A DNA stretch of 64,000 nt from Dyella sp. EPa41 (GCF_016586165.1 NZ_BCPR01000005.1:48497-112496), one strand, 5' to 3'. Shown: positions 9,025-17,862, numbered from the stretch's first letter. Notes: generated from the sequence alone by a model not told the origin. Translations and numbers: made by a program.

Positions 9025-10515
9025 CTATCGCTGCGCGCTCGGTGCGGATGCGCTCCAGTAGCGCGCTGGCGGGCTCGTCGTTAGGGTCCTGTGGTACCAG
9101 CTGGCCGGCGAAGGCGGCTTTGAGGATGTTTTCCGTTGAGCTGCCGCTTGCTCCAAGCCTCGCTCGATCATCGCTTGCTCATGAAATGAAGCTCGCAACT
9201 GGTCATCTAGGCGAGAAATGATTTCTTGCTGCTCGTCGTGAGGAGGCAGTGGCACTGTAAGCGCGGCAAGCTTTGAACCATTTACGTTTGCCTGACCCAC
9301 CTGCTGAGTCACGACCTCCTTGATCCATGCACGCCCGTAAGCTGAGTTGATGAATGCGGAGAGAAATTCCGGAGAGCACGAAGGGGTGAGCTTCACTCCG
9401 ATCAGGTAGGAGGCGTAAGAGCAGGGTGTGATCTCAGAGCGATACACCGCCGTCTTGCCAACCAGTTCGGGACTGTTAGTGCGATTGAAAAGCAGGTCGC
9501 CGTCTTCTAATAGGAGGTCCGGGAACTCTTGGTGATCCTTCGGAAGATATTTCAGATTGTTCAGGTCAAGCCTGCCGTATTGAATGTTTCCCATCCGAAG
9601 GACAGGAACGCCGGCATCTTCGCTCGTCTTAGAAGACGAGCCGTATTTTTGGGCGATCGAAATTTGATCTACTGTTGCCCATGCCCAGCTTGGAGGCAGT
9701 GCGAGGTCATTTTCGTGGGAGGGTTCAGTCGGTTCGGGGTATTTGGCCTGCCAGCCCTCGGGTGGGGTCTTGCCTTGCTCGGCGTACTTAGCGAGTTGCT
9801 TGGCTTCCCAGCGGGCGCGGCGTTCGGTGAGGATGCGTTGGAGCAGGTCGGCGCCGGTTTCCTGGGGTTCGCCGGCGCTAGCGGCACGCCAATCGGCGGT
9901 AAGGACTCCTTCCACTGCGGCCTTTAGCAGCGACTGGCGGTACTGCGCCAACTTGCGCTGAGCTGCCTTCAGTTCGGCCACGCCGGCGTCGAGGTCGGAG
10001 AGCAGTTCTTCGAGCTTCTCGGTGATGCGGTTTTGTTCTTTACTCGGTGCGACCATGAGTGGATAGGCTGCAAGAGCGGGACCCTCGATACTTGCGACCG
10101 TCGTTCCATCTTTTGAGCAACGATCGAGAATCTCACGTTCCTTGGCGATGAGCTGCCATGCAAGGAAGCGAGAATTGACGCCGCTTGCAGGCACAAAAGC
10201 GCGCATGTCTTGATTGATTGTTACCGGCGTTTTGTTGATTGCCACTGGCAATGTGCGTGCCAGAATTCCCGAGCGCACCACTACTAGCACGCTGCCTTTG
10301 GGAATCTCCGTCAAACGATCAAGCGCCTTCGTTGTCACGGTATCTTCGGTGGCGTCGATCACGAATACCTTCATATCTTTAGGTGATACCCACGGAATGC
10401 TTCCGTCGGTCCAATACGAAGGGTCACTCTTTGGTGGCGTCCCACCACCCGATGCCGTGGCAATGTTCATCACCGTCGCCACTGACCAACCTCTCGGGAC
10501 AACAACTTCTTTCAA
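9025..10515 (-). CDS. hsdS: Type I restriction specificity subunit, frameshifted at the 3' end
   Basis: 496 aa as read. Two target-recognition domains (about residues 8-170 and 280-440), each followed by a helical spacer (EKLEELLSDLDAGVAELKAA; ISRLDDQLRASFHEQAMIER), the usual HsdS plan in which each domain reads one half of the bipartite site. Start is TTG at 10515, overlapping the hsdR stop. After about position 9132 the protein turns into Ser/Pro-rich nonsense (KTSSKPPSPASWYHR); the next frame instead reads ENILKAAFAGQLVPQDPNDE and so on to a TGA at 8975-8977, exactly overlapping the abi ATG. A single missing base in the minus-strand CGG-AAAAC run explains this. The protein has lost its normal C-terminal tail; either the strain's specificity subunit is impaired or the base is a sequencing error. 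Confidence 0.9.
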   Translation of the reverse strand: MKEVVVPRGWSVATVMNIATASGGGTPPKSDPSYWTDGSIPWVSPKDMKVFVIDATEDTVTTKALDRLTEIPKGSVLVVVRSGILARTLPVAINKTPVTINQDMRAFVPASGVNSRFLAWQLIAKEREILDRCSKDGTTVASIEGPALAAYPLMVAPSKEQNRITEKLEELLSDLDAGVAELKAAQRKLAQYRQSLLKAAVEGVLTADWRAASAGEPQETGADLLQRILTERRARWEAKQLAKYAEQGKTPPEGWQAKYPEPTEPSHENDLALPPSWAWATVDQISIAQKYGSSSKTSEDAGVPVLRMGNIQYGRLDLNNLKYLPKDHQEFPDLLLEDGDLLFNRTNSPELVGKTAVYRSEITPCSYASYLIGVKLTPSCSPEFLSAFINSAYGRAWIKEVVTQQVGQANVNGSKLAALTVPLPPHDEQQEIISRLDDQLRASFHEQAMIERGLEQAAAQRKTSSKPPSPASWYHRTLTTSPPARYWSASAPSAQR

Positions 10516-13292
10516 GCCACCAACTCCTCATTCATTTCCGCCAGCAGCCCGTCGAGCTGCTCGCCAAATACTTGCCACGCCTTCTGTAGTCCGCCTTTGG
10601 CGGCGAGCTGGGCGTAGTCGAAATCCTCACGGCTGATGGCACAGCTGGATGCGATGTGGTCTTTGATCAGCCGCAGCCACTCGGTCTGCTCGGGGGTGAA
10701 CGAGGTGGCGCGCTGCGCATTGTGCCGGAAGATCCAAGCCTGGAAGCGCTTATCGACGCTGTCGGCGAAGGGCTTGAGCTCTTCGTCCATCCCTAGTGCG
10801 AAGCGCACCAGTGCCACCAGATCGGTAAGCTGGCGGCGGGTGTCGACACCTTTCACCTTGCTGGCCTGCACGCGGGCGTAGGCAGACCATAGGCGCTCGG
10901 TGGTGAGTATCAGCGGCGGGCGACCCAGCGCCTCGTGCAGGTCTTCGATCATGGTGAAGGTGAGCGGGCGGCGCTGGTAGGGCTGGGCGTAGAAGAAACC
11001 CAGTGCTGCGATCTCGTCCTTGTGCTGGGTGAGGTAGTCAGCAAAGGCCTGCACGGCAGCCTGCGCCTTCGCCTCGGCCTGCGCGCCGTAGCCAGAGAAG
11101 GTGACCTGATCGAGGTTGATGTGGTCGATTAGCTGCTCGTGTTCGCGGCGGGCGGTTTCGAGCGCGATGCGCAGCGCCGGGTCGTCGAACGGCTGGCAGG
11201 CGGCGGTGATGCGGCGCTCGCGGGCGGCATCGAGTTCGCCCGGGGCGAGCGTCTCCTCGCTGCGGGTGATGCCGGCAGCCTGGGCGGCGTCCAGCGCATC
11301 GGCGACCACGCGGTCCGGGTCCACCGCTTCGATCAGGCCGCGGGCCAGGTCGCGCAGGCTGAGGCCGTTTGCCTTTTGCGTGATGCGCGCCTGAGCCTTG
11401 TCATCCAGTTGCTTAGCCATGCGCACCAAGCGGTTGCCGAGGCTGAGCACGGTGTCCTCGTCGCGCCCGCCGACGGCGATGCTCTTGAGCAATTGCTCCA
11501 GGCTGGCGCCGGGTTTTTTCTCCAGCGGGCGGCTTTCGGTCTTGAGGGACTTTTCCACGCCCACGGCGTCGATCAGCACGAAGCGGGTCTTGGCGCTGTC
11601 GGCGCTGCCGCTGACCTTTTTCAGCGACTCGTAATCCAGGCTGCGCACGCCGCGGCCTTTCATCTGCTCGTAGTAACCCTTGGAGCGTACGTCGCGCATG
11701 AACAACAGCACTTCCAGCGGCTTCACGTCGGTGCCGGTGGCGATCATGTCAACGGTGACGGCGATGCGTGGGTGGTAGTCGTTGCGAAAGTTGGAGAGCA
11801 CCGTGTCCGGGTCGTCCTCGGCCCGGTAGGTGACCTTTTTGCAGAACGCGTTGCCCTCGCCGTAGACCTCGCGCACGATCTGGATGATGTCGTCGGCGTG
11901 GCTGTCGGTCTTGGCGAAGATCAGCGTTTTGGGCACCTCCTGCCGGCTGGGGAACAGTGCGTTTTCTACCGCGCTCTTCATGGCCTGGATCACGGTGCGG
12001 ATTTGGCTGGGGTTGACCACGGAGCGGTCCAGCTCCTTGCCGGTATAGTCGGTATCTTCTTCTGTTTCGGCCCAGCGCTTCTTGCGAGTTTCGCGATGGC
12101 GGTGGTCGACCCATTCCTTCGCTTTGACCTCTGCGCCAGCTTTGGTGATCTGTGTTTCGATCTCATAGACGTCGTAGCCCACGTTGACGCCGTCGATCAC
12201 CGACTGCTCGTAGCTGTATTCAGCCACCACGTTCTCGTTGAAGAAGCCGTAGGTGCGCTTGTCCGGCGTGGCGGTGAGGCCGATGAGGAAGGCGTCGAAG
12301 TAGTCCAGCACCTGCTTCCACAGGTTGTAGATGCTGCGGTGGCACTCGTCGATGACGATGAAGTCGAAGGTCTCGATCGGCACCGCAGGGTTGTAGCGCA
12401 CTTCGCGCGCCAGCTTGGCGTCGGGTGGCAGCTCGGCCAGCGAGATGTCCTCAGCGGAGTCGTCAATGGCCTCGCCGGAGAGGATGGAATACATACGCTG
12501 GATGGTGCTGATGCACACCTGGGCATGAGGATCGATGCGACTGGAGGCTAGACGCTGCACGTTGTACAGCTCGGTGAACTTGCGACCGTCGTCCGGTGGC
12601 GTGTAGGCCATGAACTCCTGGTGCGCCTGCTTGCCGAGGTTACGGGTGTCGACCAGGAACAGGATGCGCTTGGCCCCACCGAACTTGAGCAGCCGGTAGA
12701 CCGAAGTGATGGCGGTGAAGGTTTTACCGGCGCCAGTGGCCATATGCACCAGCGCGCGTGGCTTGGCCATCGCCAGCGACTTTTCCAGCCCGGTGACGGC
12801 GCCGATCTGGCAATCGCGCAGGTTTTCGGCGGGCAGTGGCGGTATCTGCGTCGCCAGACGCTGGCGCAGCGTGGTGGGCTGTGCGGCCCATTCGGCCAGC
12901 GTGCGCGGCTGGAAGAAGTGGAACACCTCGCGCGCACGCGGGCGCGGATCGCCAGCATCGGTGAAGTGGATGATCTGGCCGGTGCTTTCGTACAGGAAGC
13001 GCAATGGCGCGTTGTTCTTGCGCCACTTGAGCTGGGAGCCGGCGTAGCGCTCGGTCTGCTCCTCGTGCACGGTGAGGTTTTCGCCGGACTCGTCGCGTTT
13101 GGCCTCAATGACACCGACCGGCTGGCGGTCCACGAACAGCAGGTAATCGGCCGGGCCAGTATCGGTGGGGTATTCGCGTACCGCGATACCGCTGGCGGCG
13201 CCAAGGTTGATCGACTGCATTTCCTGGATGTCCCAGCCTGCGTCCTGCAATTTTCGGTCGATCTTTTCCCGCGCGCGTCCTTCCGGCGTCAT
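10512..13292 (-). CDS. hsdR: Type I restriction endonuclease/translocase subunit
   Basis: 926 aa, first gene of the operon. N-terminal nuclease domain with D49 and E63-A-K65 (PADYLLFVDRQPVGVIEAKR region), then an SF2 helicase motor: Walker A TGAGKT (K190), DECH box (315-318), SAT-like LTATP, and a motif VI region with MKGRGVR. C-terminal helical domain for binding the methyltransferase core. It drives DNA translocation and cuts unmodified DNA far from the recognition site. The 4-base overlap with hsdS indicates coupled translation. Length is in the HsdR range and the frame is intact. Confidence 0.95.
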   Translation of the reverse strand: MTPEGRAREKIDRKLQDAGWDIQEMQSINLGAASGIAVREYPTDTGPADYLLFVDRQPVGVIEAKRDESGENLTVHEEQTERYAGSQLKWRKNNAPLRFLYESTGQIIHFTDAGDPRPRAREVFHFFQPRTLAEWAAQPTTLRQRLATQIPPLPAENLRDCQIGAVTGLEKSLAMAKPRALVHMATGAGKTFTAITSVYRLLKFGGAKRILFLVDTRNLGKQAHQEFMAYTPPDDGRKFTELYNVQRLASSRIDPHAQVCISTIQRMYSILSGEAIDDSAEDISLAELPPDAKLAREVRYNPAVPIETFDFIVIDECHRSIYNLWKQVLDYFDAFLIGLTATPDKRTYGFFNENVVAEYSYEQSVIDGVNVGYDVYEIETQITKAGAEVKAKEWVDHRHRETRKKRWAETEEDTDYTGKELDRSVVNPSQIRTVIQAMKSAVENALFPSRQEVPKTLIFAKTDSHADDIIQIVREVYGEGNAFCKKVTYRAEDDPDTVLSNFRNDYHPRIAVTVDMIATGTDVKPLEVLLFMRDVRSKGYYEQMKGRGVRSLDYESLKKVSGSADSAKTRFVLIDAVGVEKSLKTESRPLEKKPGASLEQLLKSIAVGGRDEDTVLSLGNRLVRMAKQLDDKAQARITQKANGLSLRDLARGLIEAVDPDRVVADALDAAQAAGITRSEETLAPGELDAARERRITAACQPFDDPALRIALETARREHEQLIDHINLDQVTFSGYGAQAEAKAQAAVQAFADYLTQHKDEIAALGFFYAQPYQRRPLTFTMIEDLHEALGRPPLILTTERLWSAYARVQASKVKGVDTRRQLTDLVALVRFALGMDEELKPFADSVDKRFQAWIFRHNAQRATSFTPEQTEWLRLIKDHIASSCAISREDFDYAQLAAKGGLQKAWQVFGEQLDGLLAEMNEELVA

Positions 13293-13488
13293 TGGCGGCC
13301 CTCCCCCATCACCGTGCTTGGTTTCGACTCCCGTCGAGTTTAGCGCGGAGCAAGACCATAGGACGTCGCGCTGGCTTCGGGTATTGCGCCGATTTCAAAC
13401 CGGACTTGAACTTCCCACCATTGGGGGCAGAGTGGATCTTCCGCTGATTTCTCGATTTGCGCCTGCTTAAAATGCGTGCTCTGGCCTA

Positions 13489-13533
13489 TATTCGGCTCAT
13501 GCGGTGAGCCGAATAGCCCGCCTATTCGGCTCA
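13489..13533. repeat. Triple TATTCGGCTCA operator-like repeat
   Basis: TATTCGGCTCA at 13489-13499, its exact reverse complement at 13505-13515 (5-base spacer), and a third direct copy at 13523-13533. It lies in the otherwise gene-free 13293-13669 interval, 197 bases upstream of the hsdR start. A palindrome plus an extra half-site looks like a repressor binding region, possibly controlling the defence operon. No regulator gene is adjacent. Confidence 0.6.
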
Positions 13534-13669
13534 CCCTCCCCGTTGCTCAGCCGACCTACCCCACAGATAGTCATTCAATGCCCAGCTCACCTCGTCCAGG
13601 TAACCGTCTGGCGGCTCACCAAAGCGCGGCCCACCGAAACCACGCTATTGTCCATGCCCCGATGAACCC

Positions 13670-14740
13670 CTAGCGGATAGCCCGCTTGGCCATACTCTCC
13701 ACCAGCGCATCGGAATCGATCACGCTGGTATTGCCCAGCATGATGATGGTGATGTCCTGGTCCATCACGTGGAGGAACTGCGCCTGCGTGCCCATGATGA
13801 GGCCGGGGCGTTTGATCACAGGGTGTTTGGTGCCCTTGGCGGTGAGCTGGTAGGACCACAGGCCGTCGCCGTACTCGTCCAGCCCGGGTTTGATCATCTG
13901 TTGCAGGGTGTCGGGTGCGATCAGCCGGCCGTTGAACAGGGCGTGGGCGAACTTCAGCAGGTCACCCGTGGTGGCGTACATGGCGCCGGCGGCGTACCAG
14001 TTTTCCGGGTATACCGGCAGGTCGCGGGAGAGGATCTTTCTGTCGCCGGGATACCAATAGGTGTCGGCGAGGCGGTCCACGATATCGCCGTGATGCAGCA
14101 CGCCGCTGTCGATCATGTGCAGCGGATCGAGGATGCGCTCCTTGAGCACCTGCTCGTAGGGCTGGCCGTACAGGCGCTCGATGATCTTGCCGAGCACCAC
14201 GTAGTCGGCGTTGTTGTAGTTGAACTTTTGGCCGGGGGTGCTGATGAGCTTGCCGCGGCTGAACTGCGCCAGCAGTTGGTCGCTGGTGTGCGGCAGCTGG
14301 TAGATGGGCATGCCCTGCTTCAGCGCGGTGGCCTGGTCGGTGACGCCGTCGTAACTCGGCAGGCCGGAGGTGTGGTTGAGCAGCTGCTGGATGGTCACCT
14401 TGGTGCCCGCCTCGCCCGGATAGTCCGGCAGGTAGGTCTTGATGGGCTTGGCCAGGTCGAGCCTGCCCTGTTCCACCAATTGCAGGATCAGCACCGAGGT
14501 GAACAGCTTGGTGACCGAGGCGATCTTGAACTTTGTCTGCGGCGTGTTGGCAACGCGCAAGGGGATGTTGGCCAGCCCGTAGCTTCTGGCCAGGGTGGTG
14601 CCGTCGTGCCACTGCACCAGGATGGAGCCGCTGTAGTGGTGGGCATTGGCGTACTCGTCGACAAAGCCGGCCACGTCGTCGACCTGGGCGAACAGATGGG
14701 CGGACCACAACAGGCAAACCATCGCGACGATGCATCGCAT
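13670..14740 (-). CDS. Serine hydrolase, beta-lactamase/class C family
   Basis: 356 aa with a signal peptide (MRCIVAMVCLLWSAHLFAQ). Catalytic S75-V-T-K78 in ASVTKLF and the second motif Y175-N-N177 in FNYNNADYVVLG, followed by KIIERLYG, fit the beta-lactamase-related / D-alanyl carboxypeptidase family. These are periplasmic acyl-enzyme hydrolases acting on D-amino-acid peptides, esters or beta-lactams; the substrate cannot be told from sequence. GGGGAG precedes the ATG. It stands alone between two repeat regions. Confidence 0.85.
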   Translation of the reverse strand: MRCIVAMVCLLWSAHLFAQVDDVAGFVDEYANAHHYSGSILVQWHDGTTLARSYGLANIPLRVANTPQTKFKIASVTKLFTSVLILQLVEQGRLDLAKPIKTYLPDYPGEAGTKVTIQQLLNHTSGLPSYDGVTDQATALKQGMPIYQLPHTSDQLLAQFSRGKLISTPGQKFNYNNADYVVLGKIIERLYGQPYEQVLKERILDPLHMIDSGVLHHGDIVDRLADTYWYPGDRKILSRDLPVYPENWYAAGAMYATTGDLLKFAHALFNGRLIAPDTLQQMIKPGLDEYGDGLWSYQLTAKGTKHPVIKRPGLIMGTQAQFLHVMDQDITIIMLGNTSVIDSDALVESMAKRAIR

Positions 14741-15091
14741 AACCCACTCCCCGGGCTGGACACGGCGGGCGAATCGGCGGTGGCATGCCCGGCGTCGGGC
14801 CGCGCGATTCGGTCGATCCGTCGAGCTTAGCCAGCCGGGGCACGGGCTCCAGGGCTCGTGCGATGAAAGCGGCCATGGGGCGACGAAGGGGGCGGTGGCG
14901 GGGATGAAATGGCCGGGGCCTGCTCGCTCATTACGGCTATCAATGAGGGGCTATGGCTTTCGGGTTTCGGCGCTCGGGGGGCTTCTGGTGGCCGTCGGAG
15001 ACGACGTTGGCGACGTCGTGGGGATTGGCGCCAGCAACGACTTGCTTTGCTCAACGCTTCAACCGCGTAGCCGTCGATGTCCGGCATGGCA

Positions 15092-15498
15092 CTTAGAGCC
15101 TGGTCAAAATCTTGGTGTGGCCGGAGAGCACCCCTCCCCAACCCTCCCCTGCATGCAGGGGAGGGGGCAGGAGCGCGCGTGTTTTGATTCCTCTCCCTGC
15201 GTGCAGGGTGAGGGCCAGAGCGCGCGTGTTTTGACTCCTCTCCCTGTGTGCAGGGGAGAGGGCCAGAGCCCCCTCCCCAACCCTCCCCCTGCATGCAGGG
15301 GAGGGGGCAGGAGCGCGCGTGTTTTGACTCCTCCCCCTGCATGCAAGGGTGAGGGCCGGAGCACGCATGTTTTCACTCCTCCCCCTGCCTGCAAGGGTGA
15401 GGGCCAGAGCACGCATGTCTTGACTCCTCCCCCTGCGTGCAGGGGGAGGTTGGGAGGGGGTGGCTGGGGTGACACCGGGATGTTGAACAGGCTCTTAG
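15092..15498. repeat. 407-bp element: 27-bp inverted ends around 48-bp palindromic repeats
   Basis: The ends are imperfect inverted repeats: 15092-15117 (CTTAGAGCCTGGTCAAAATC...) and 15472-15498 (reverse complement CTAAGAGCCTGTTCAACATC...), about 22 of 27 positions matching. Inside are about six to seven imperfect tandem units of 47-48 bases, seen from the spacing of the GTTTTGACTCCT start (15181, 15228, 15321, 15369, 15417), each holding a palindrome such as CCCCTGCATGCAGGGG. Open frames across it are just repeat translations. It looks like a non-mobile-by-itself (MITE-like) element or a cluster of extragenic palindromes; no gene lies from 14741 to 15596. Confidence 0.75.
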
Positions 15499-15596
15499 CC
15501 CCAGCCGCCGGGTCAGGCGGCTCGTCATACCTGGCAGGGAATCAACGCCCGACAGGGCGTACGTTTACCCCAGGGCGGAAGCGGACAACGCCGCCG

Positions 15597-16325
15597 CTAG
15601 AACGATGTCGTGAGTCGCGTCAGCCACTCGGGGCTGATGGAAAGCACCAGGGCTTCGAAGCGGCGATCCAGCCCGGTCAGCACCATGACGCCGATCAACA
15701 CGAAGCACACGCCCAGGACGCTTTTCGCCGCGCCGCCGACGGACATCAGCACGCCTCGTGCGCGCGTCATCGCCGCGCCCGATACGGTGCTCAGCACCAG
15801 CAGCGGCAGGCCTGCGCCCAGCCCGAATGCCAGCATCAGCAGCGCTATTTGAGCGAGGTCTCGGCCTTGCGCGGCGAGCGTGATGGCCGCGCCCAGCGTC
15901 GGGCCTACGCACGGGCTCCACACCAACCCCAGCAGCAGCCCGATCAGAAACTGGCTGAGTCCACCCTCTCCATGCACCCGGCCCAGCGCATGCTGGCCCT
16001 GGTTGCCCAGCCGTGCCGTGGCGCGCGCGAAGATGCGCTGCAGGGGCGGCACCAACATCACCGCGCCAAACACCACCATCAGCGATGCGGCGATGGTGCG
16101 CAGCATCGCGGCGTCCAGCCCGATGGAGGCGCCCAGCGTGGCGATGAACGTACCCGTGAGCGCGAACGACAGTGCCAGGCCCATCGCGAGCATCGCGCCG
16201 CCCCACCAGTGTCGCGACAGCGCCGACGCAAGCAGGATGGGCAAAATCGGCAACACGCAGGGCGACAGCAAGGTCGCCATGCCGGCGAGGAAGCCGAGTG
16301 CGTAGGTGCCGGCACCGAAATCCAT
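15597..16325 (-). CDS. ccdA: CcdA/DsbD-type thiol electron transporter
   Basis: 242 aa, polytopic membrane protein with about six segments. The two conserved cysteines of the family sit in LLSPCVLP (C23) and VWSPCVGP (C139), the pair that carries reducing equivalents from cytoplasmic thioredoxin across the inner membrane. The ATG at 16325 overlaps the stop of the thioredoxin-like gene by one base (TGATG), so the two are translationally coupled and the periplasmic thioredoxin is its likely electron acceptor. Third gene of a DoxX-Trx-CcdA operon divergent from the bufferin operon. Confidence 0.9.
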   Translation of the reverse strand: MDFGAGTYALGFLAGMATLLSPCVLPILPILLASALSRHWWGGAMLAMGLALSFALTGTFIATLGASIGLDAAMLRTIAASLMVVFGAVMLVPPLQRIFARATARLGNQGQHALGRVHGEGGLSQFLIGLLLGLVWSPCVGPTLGAAITLAAQGRDLAQIALLMLAFGLGAGLPLLVLSTVSGAAMTRARGVLMSVGGAAKSVLGVCFVLIGVMVLTGLDRRFEALVLSISPEWLTRLTTSF

Positions 16326-16714
16326 CAAAGTGCCTGTTCCAGTACCGCGCGAATGGCCGGCTCGGCGGTTTGCCCGGTCGAGCGGGTCACTTCATGGCCC
16401 TGCTTGAACACGACGAAGGTGGATTGCTGCGAGACGTTGAGCGATTTCTCCAGCGCGGTTTCCTTGTCGAAGTCGGCCACGAAGATGGTGACGTCGCTGA
16501 GGCGAGGCTCCTTCGAGAGGCGATCGACGATGGGCTGCTGCGCACGGCAGGTGGGGCACCAGTCCGCGTGCAGGTAGACCACGACGGGTTTGCCTGCCGC
16601 CACGGCCTGCGCGTACTGGGCCTGGTTGAACGGCATTTCGTCGGCCGTGGCCGCGCCGGCCATCGCGAGCAACAGGGTCGCGGCGATGCATCGGTAGGTA
16701 CGGGTTGTTTTCAT
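16325..16714 (-). CDS. Periplasmic thioredoxin-fold protein
   Basis: 129 aa with a signal peptide (TAATLLLAMAGAATA region, cleavage before DEMPF). Thioredoxin fold with active site W-C53-P-T-C56. The conserved cis-Pro is replaced locally: the loop reads NVSQQSTFVVF, lacking the usual T-P/V-P element, so redox specificity may be altered. Likely reduced by the coupled CcdA and acting on periplasmic cysteine proteins; with a Cys-rich bufferin made from the divergent operon, that peptide is a plausible client (inference). Confidence 0.88.
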   Translation of the reverse strand: MKTTRTYRCIAATLLLAMAGAATADEMPFNQAQYAQAVAAGKPVVVYLHADWCPTCRAQQPIVDRLSKEPRLSDVTIFVADFDKETALEKSLNVSQQSTFVVFKQGHEVTRSTGQTAEPAIRAVLEQAL

Positions 16715-16735
16715 GACGGGCTCCTGCAGGGGGGA

Positions 16736-17242
16736 TCAATCGGTGACCGCGCGCATGCCGATGCGCAGGACCGGCGTGGCGTCTGCGGCGGTGCGGATGC
16801 CCAGCGCGCGCGCCAGCAGCGTGTCCACGCTGGCCTTGCCGGGGCCACTGACCAGCAGCCAGAAGAAGATCAGGCTGTAGACGATCTCGTCGGCTTCGAC
16901 GTAGTCGTCCAGGCCCATGAGGTTGGACGACACCACCAGCGTCACCGCCACGGCCATGTTGATCAGCATGGGGATGCACACCAGCCGTGTGCACAGGCCA
17001 AGCATGATCAGCAGGCCGCCCACCAGCTCCGTCCATGCGGAAAGGCCCGCGCTGAAGGCCGGATACGGGATGCCCCAGCCGATGAAGCGCTGGGTGAAGC
17101 CGTCGAGGTTGTGGACCTTGGCGATGCCGGTTTCCAGCCAGAAGTATCCGAACACCAGGCGCACCACCAGCGGTCCGAGCCATTCGATGCGGTGAAGTAC
17201 TGCAAGCAGGCGCGATGCCTTGTCGGCGATGAACTGACGCAT
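16736..17242 (-). CDS. DoxX family membrane protein
   Basis: 168 aa from the ATG at 17242 (MRQFIADKASRLLAVL); a much longer frame to 17512 runs through the divergent promoter region and is not credible. Four membrane segments and the family core GYFWLETGIAKVHNLDGF and PAFSAGLSAWTELVGGLLI. DoxX proteins recur in bufferin operons (as BufD) and near thiol-redox genes. First gene of the operon with the thioredoxin and CcdA, 21 bases before the thioredoxin gene. Exact reaction unknown. Confidence 0.85.
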   Translation of the reverse strand: MRQFIADKASRLLAVLHRIEWLGPLVVRLVFGYFWLETGIAKVHNLDGFTQRFIGWGIPYPAFSAGLSAWTELVGGLLIMLGLCTRLVCIPMLINMAVAVTLVVSSNLMGLDDYVEADEIVYSLIFFWLLVSGPGKASVDTLLARALGIRTAADATPVLRIGMRAVTD

Positions 17243-17532
17243 GACACGAAATCCGTGGAATGGGGTGAGGCGATGATGCGAAGCACGGTCGCGCGTCGCC
17301 ATAGCCGTGCGTCCGCCGTTGCTTGCCGGCCGTCCTGTCCTGCCGCGCGTCGTGGCGCGGCCTTCCACCATCGGACGATCGGGCACAAAACGGAGACGCC
17401 GGGGAACAGCCGCCGGCCCCGCGCCTGTCGAGAATGGCCACGTCGGCTCCTGCGTCGAAAGCGCATGTGGGGCCCGACGTTTCCTACCCGTGCCGCCACG
17501 TGGCGGCGCCACCCACTGATCAGGAGTGTTCC

Positions 17533-17817
17533 ATGAAGACCCACAAGCTCAACGGTGCCGCCATGGCGATGATGGTTGCCGGCCTGTTCGCCGTGACCAC
17601 GATGTCCGCCTCCGCGGCCGAAAAGACGGCCGCCGGCAAAACCGCCGACACCGCCAGCGTGAAGTGCACGAACTCGTCGGCCTGCAAGGGCCACGGCGCC
17701 TGCAAGCAGGCCAGCAATGCCTGCAAGGGCCAGAACGCCTGCAAGGGCCAGGGCTTCACCATGCAGAAGAGCCAGGCCGATTGCGACGCGGCCCAGGCAG
17801 CGGCCAAGCAGGCGTAA
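17533..17817 (+). CDS. bufA: Bufferin-type Cys-rich precursor peptide (BufA-like)
   Basis: 94 aa with an AGGAG ribosome site. Signal peptide (to about ASA-A29), then a core with six Cys (45, 51, 57, 64, 70, 84), four of them in ACKG/ACKQ repeats (ACKGHGACKQASNACKGQNA). This matches the bufferin A2 type of RiPP precursor, in which an MNIO enzyme converts cysteines to thiazole-type heterocycles and the exported peptide binds copper. The modifying genes follow directly. It is separated from them by a strong hairpin that would favour high precursor output. Confidence 0.85.
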   Translation: MKTHKLNGAAMAMMVAGLFAVTTMSASAAEKTAAGKTADTASVKCTNSSACKGHGACKQASNACKGQNACKGQGFTMQKSQADCDAAQAAAKQA

Positions 17818-17825
17818 GACCTGCG

Positions 17826-17857
17826 GCGGGGCCTTCGCGCCGTGCCGAAGGCCCCGC
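17826..17857 (+). promoter_or_regulatory. 12-bp hairpin between bufA and bufB
   Basis: GCGGGGCCTTCG (17826-17837) pairs perfectly with CGAAGGCCCCGC (17846-17857) across an 8-base loop. There is no T-run, so it is not a clean terminator. The GAAGG that would serve as the bufB ribosome site lies in the right arm, so it can limit read-through stability and bufB translation, giving more precursor than enzyme. Confidence 0.6.
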
Positions 17858-17862
17858 CAACC

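Noticed and set aside
11139..12551. 470-aa plus-strand open frame inside hsdR
   Set aside because: Antisense to intact HsdR motifs (Walker A, DECH); composition is the typical His/Val/Asp-rich shadow.
13769..14830. 353-aa plus-strand open frame
   Set aside because: Antisense shadow of the serine hydrolase with SxxK and YxN motifs.
15093..15475. Proline/glycine-rich open frames, possible repeat proteins or CRISPR-like array
   Set aside because: The 48-bp units are contiguous palindromic repeats without unique spacers, and the frames are just their translation.
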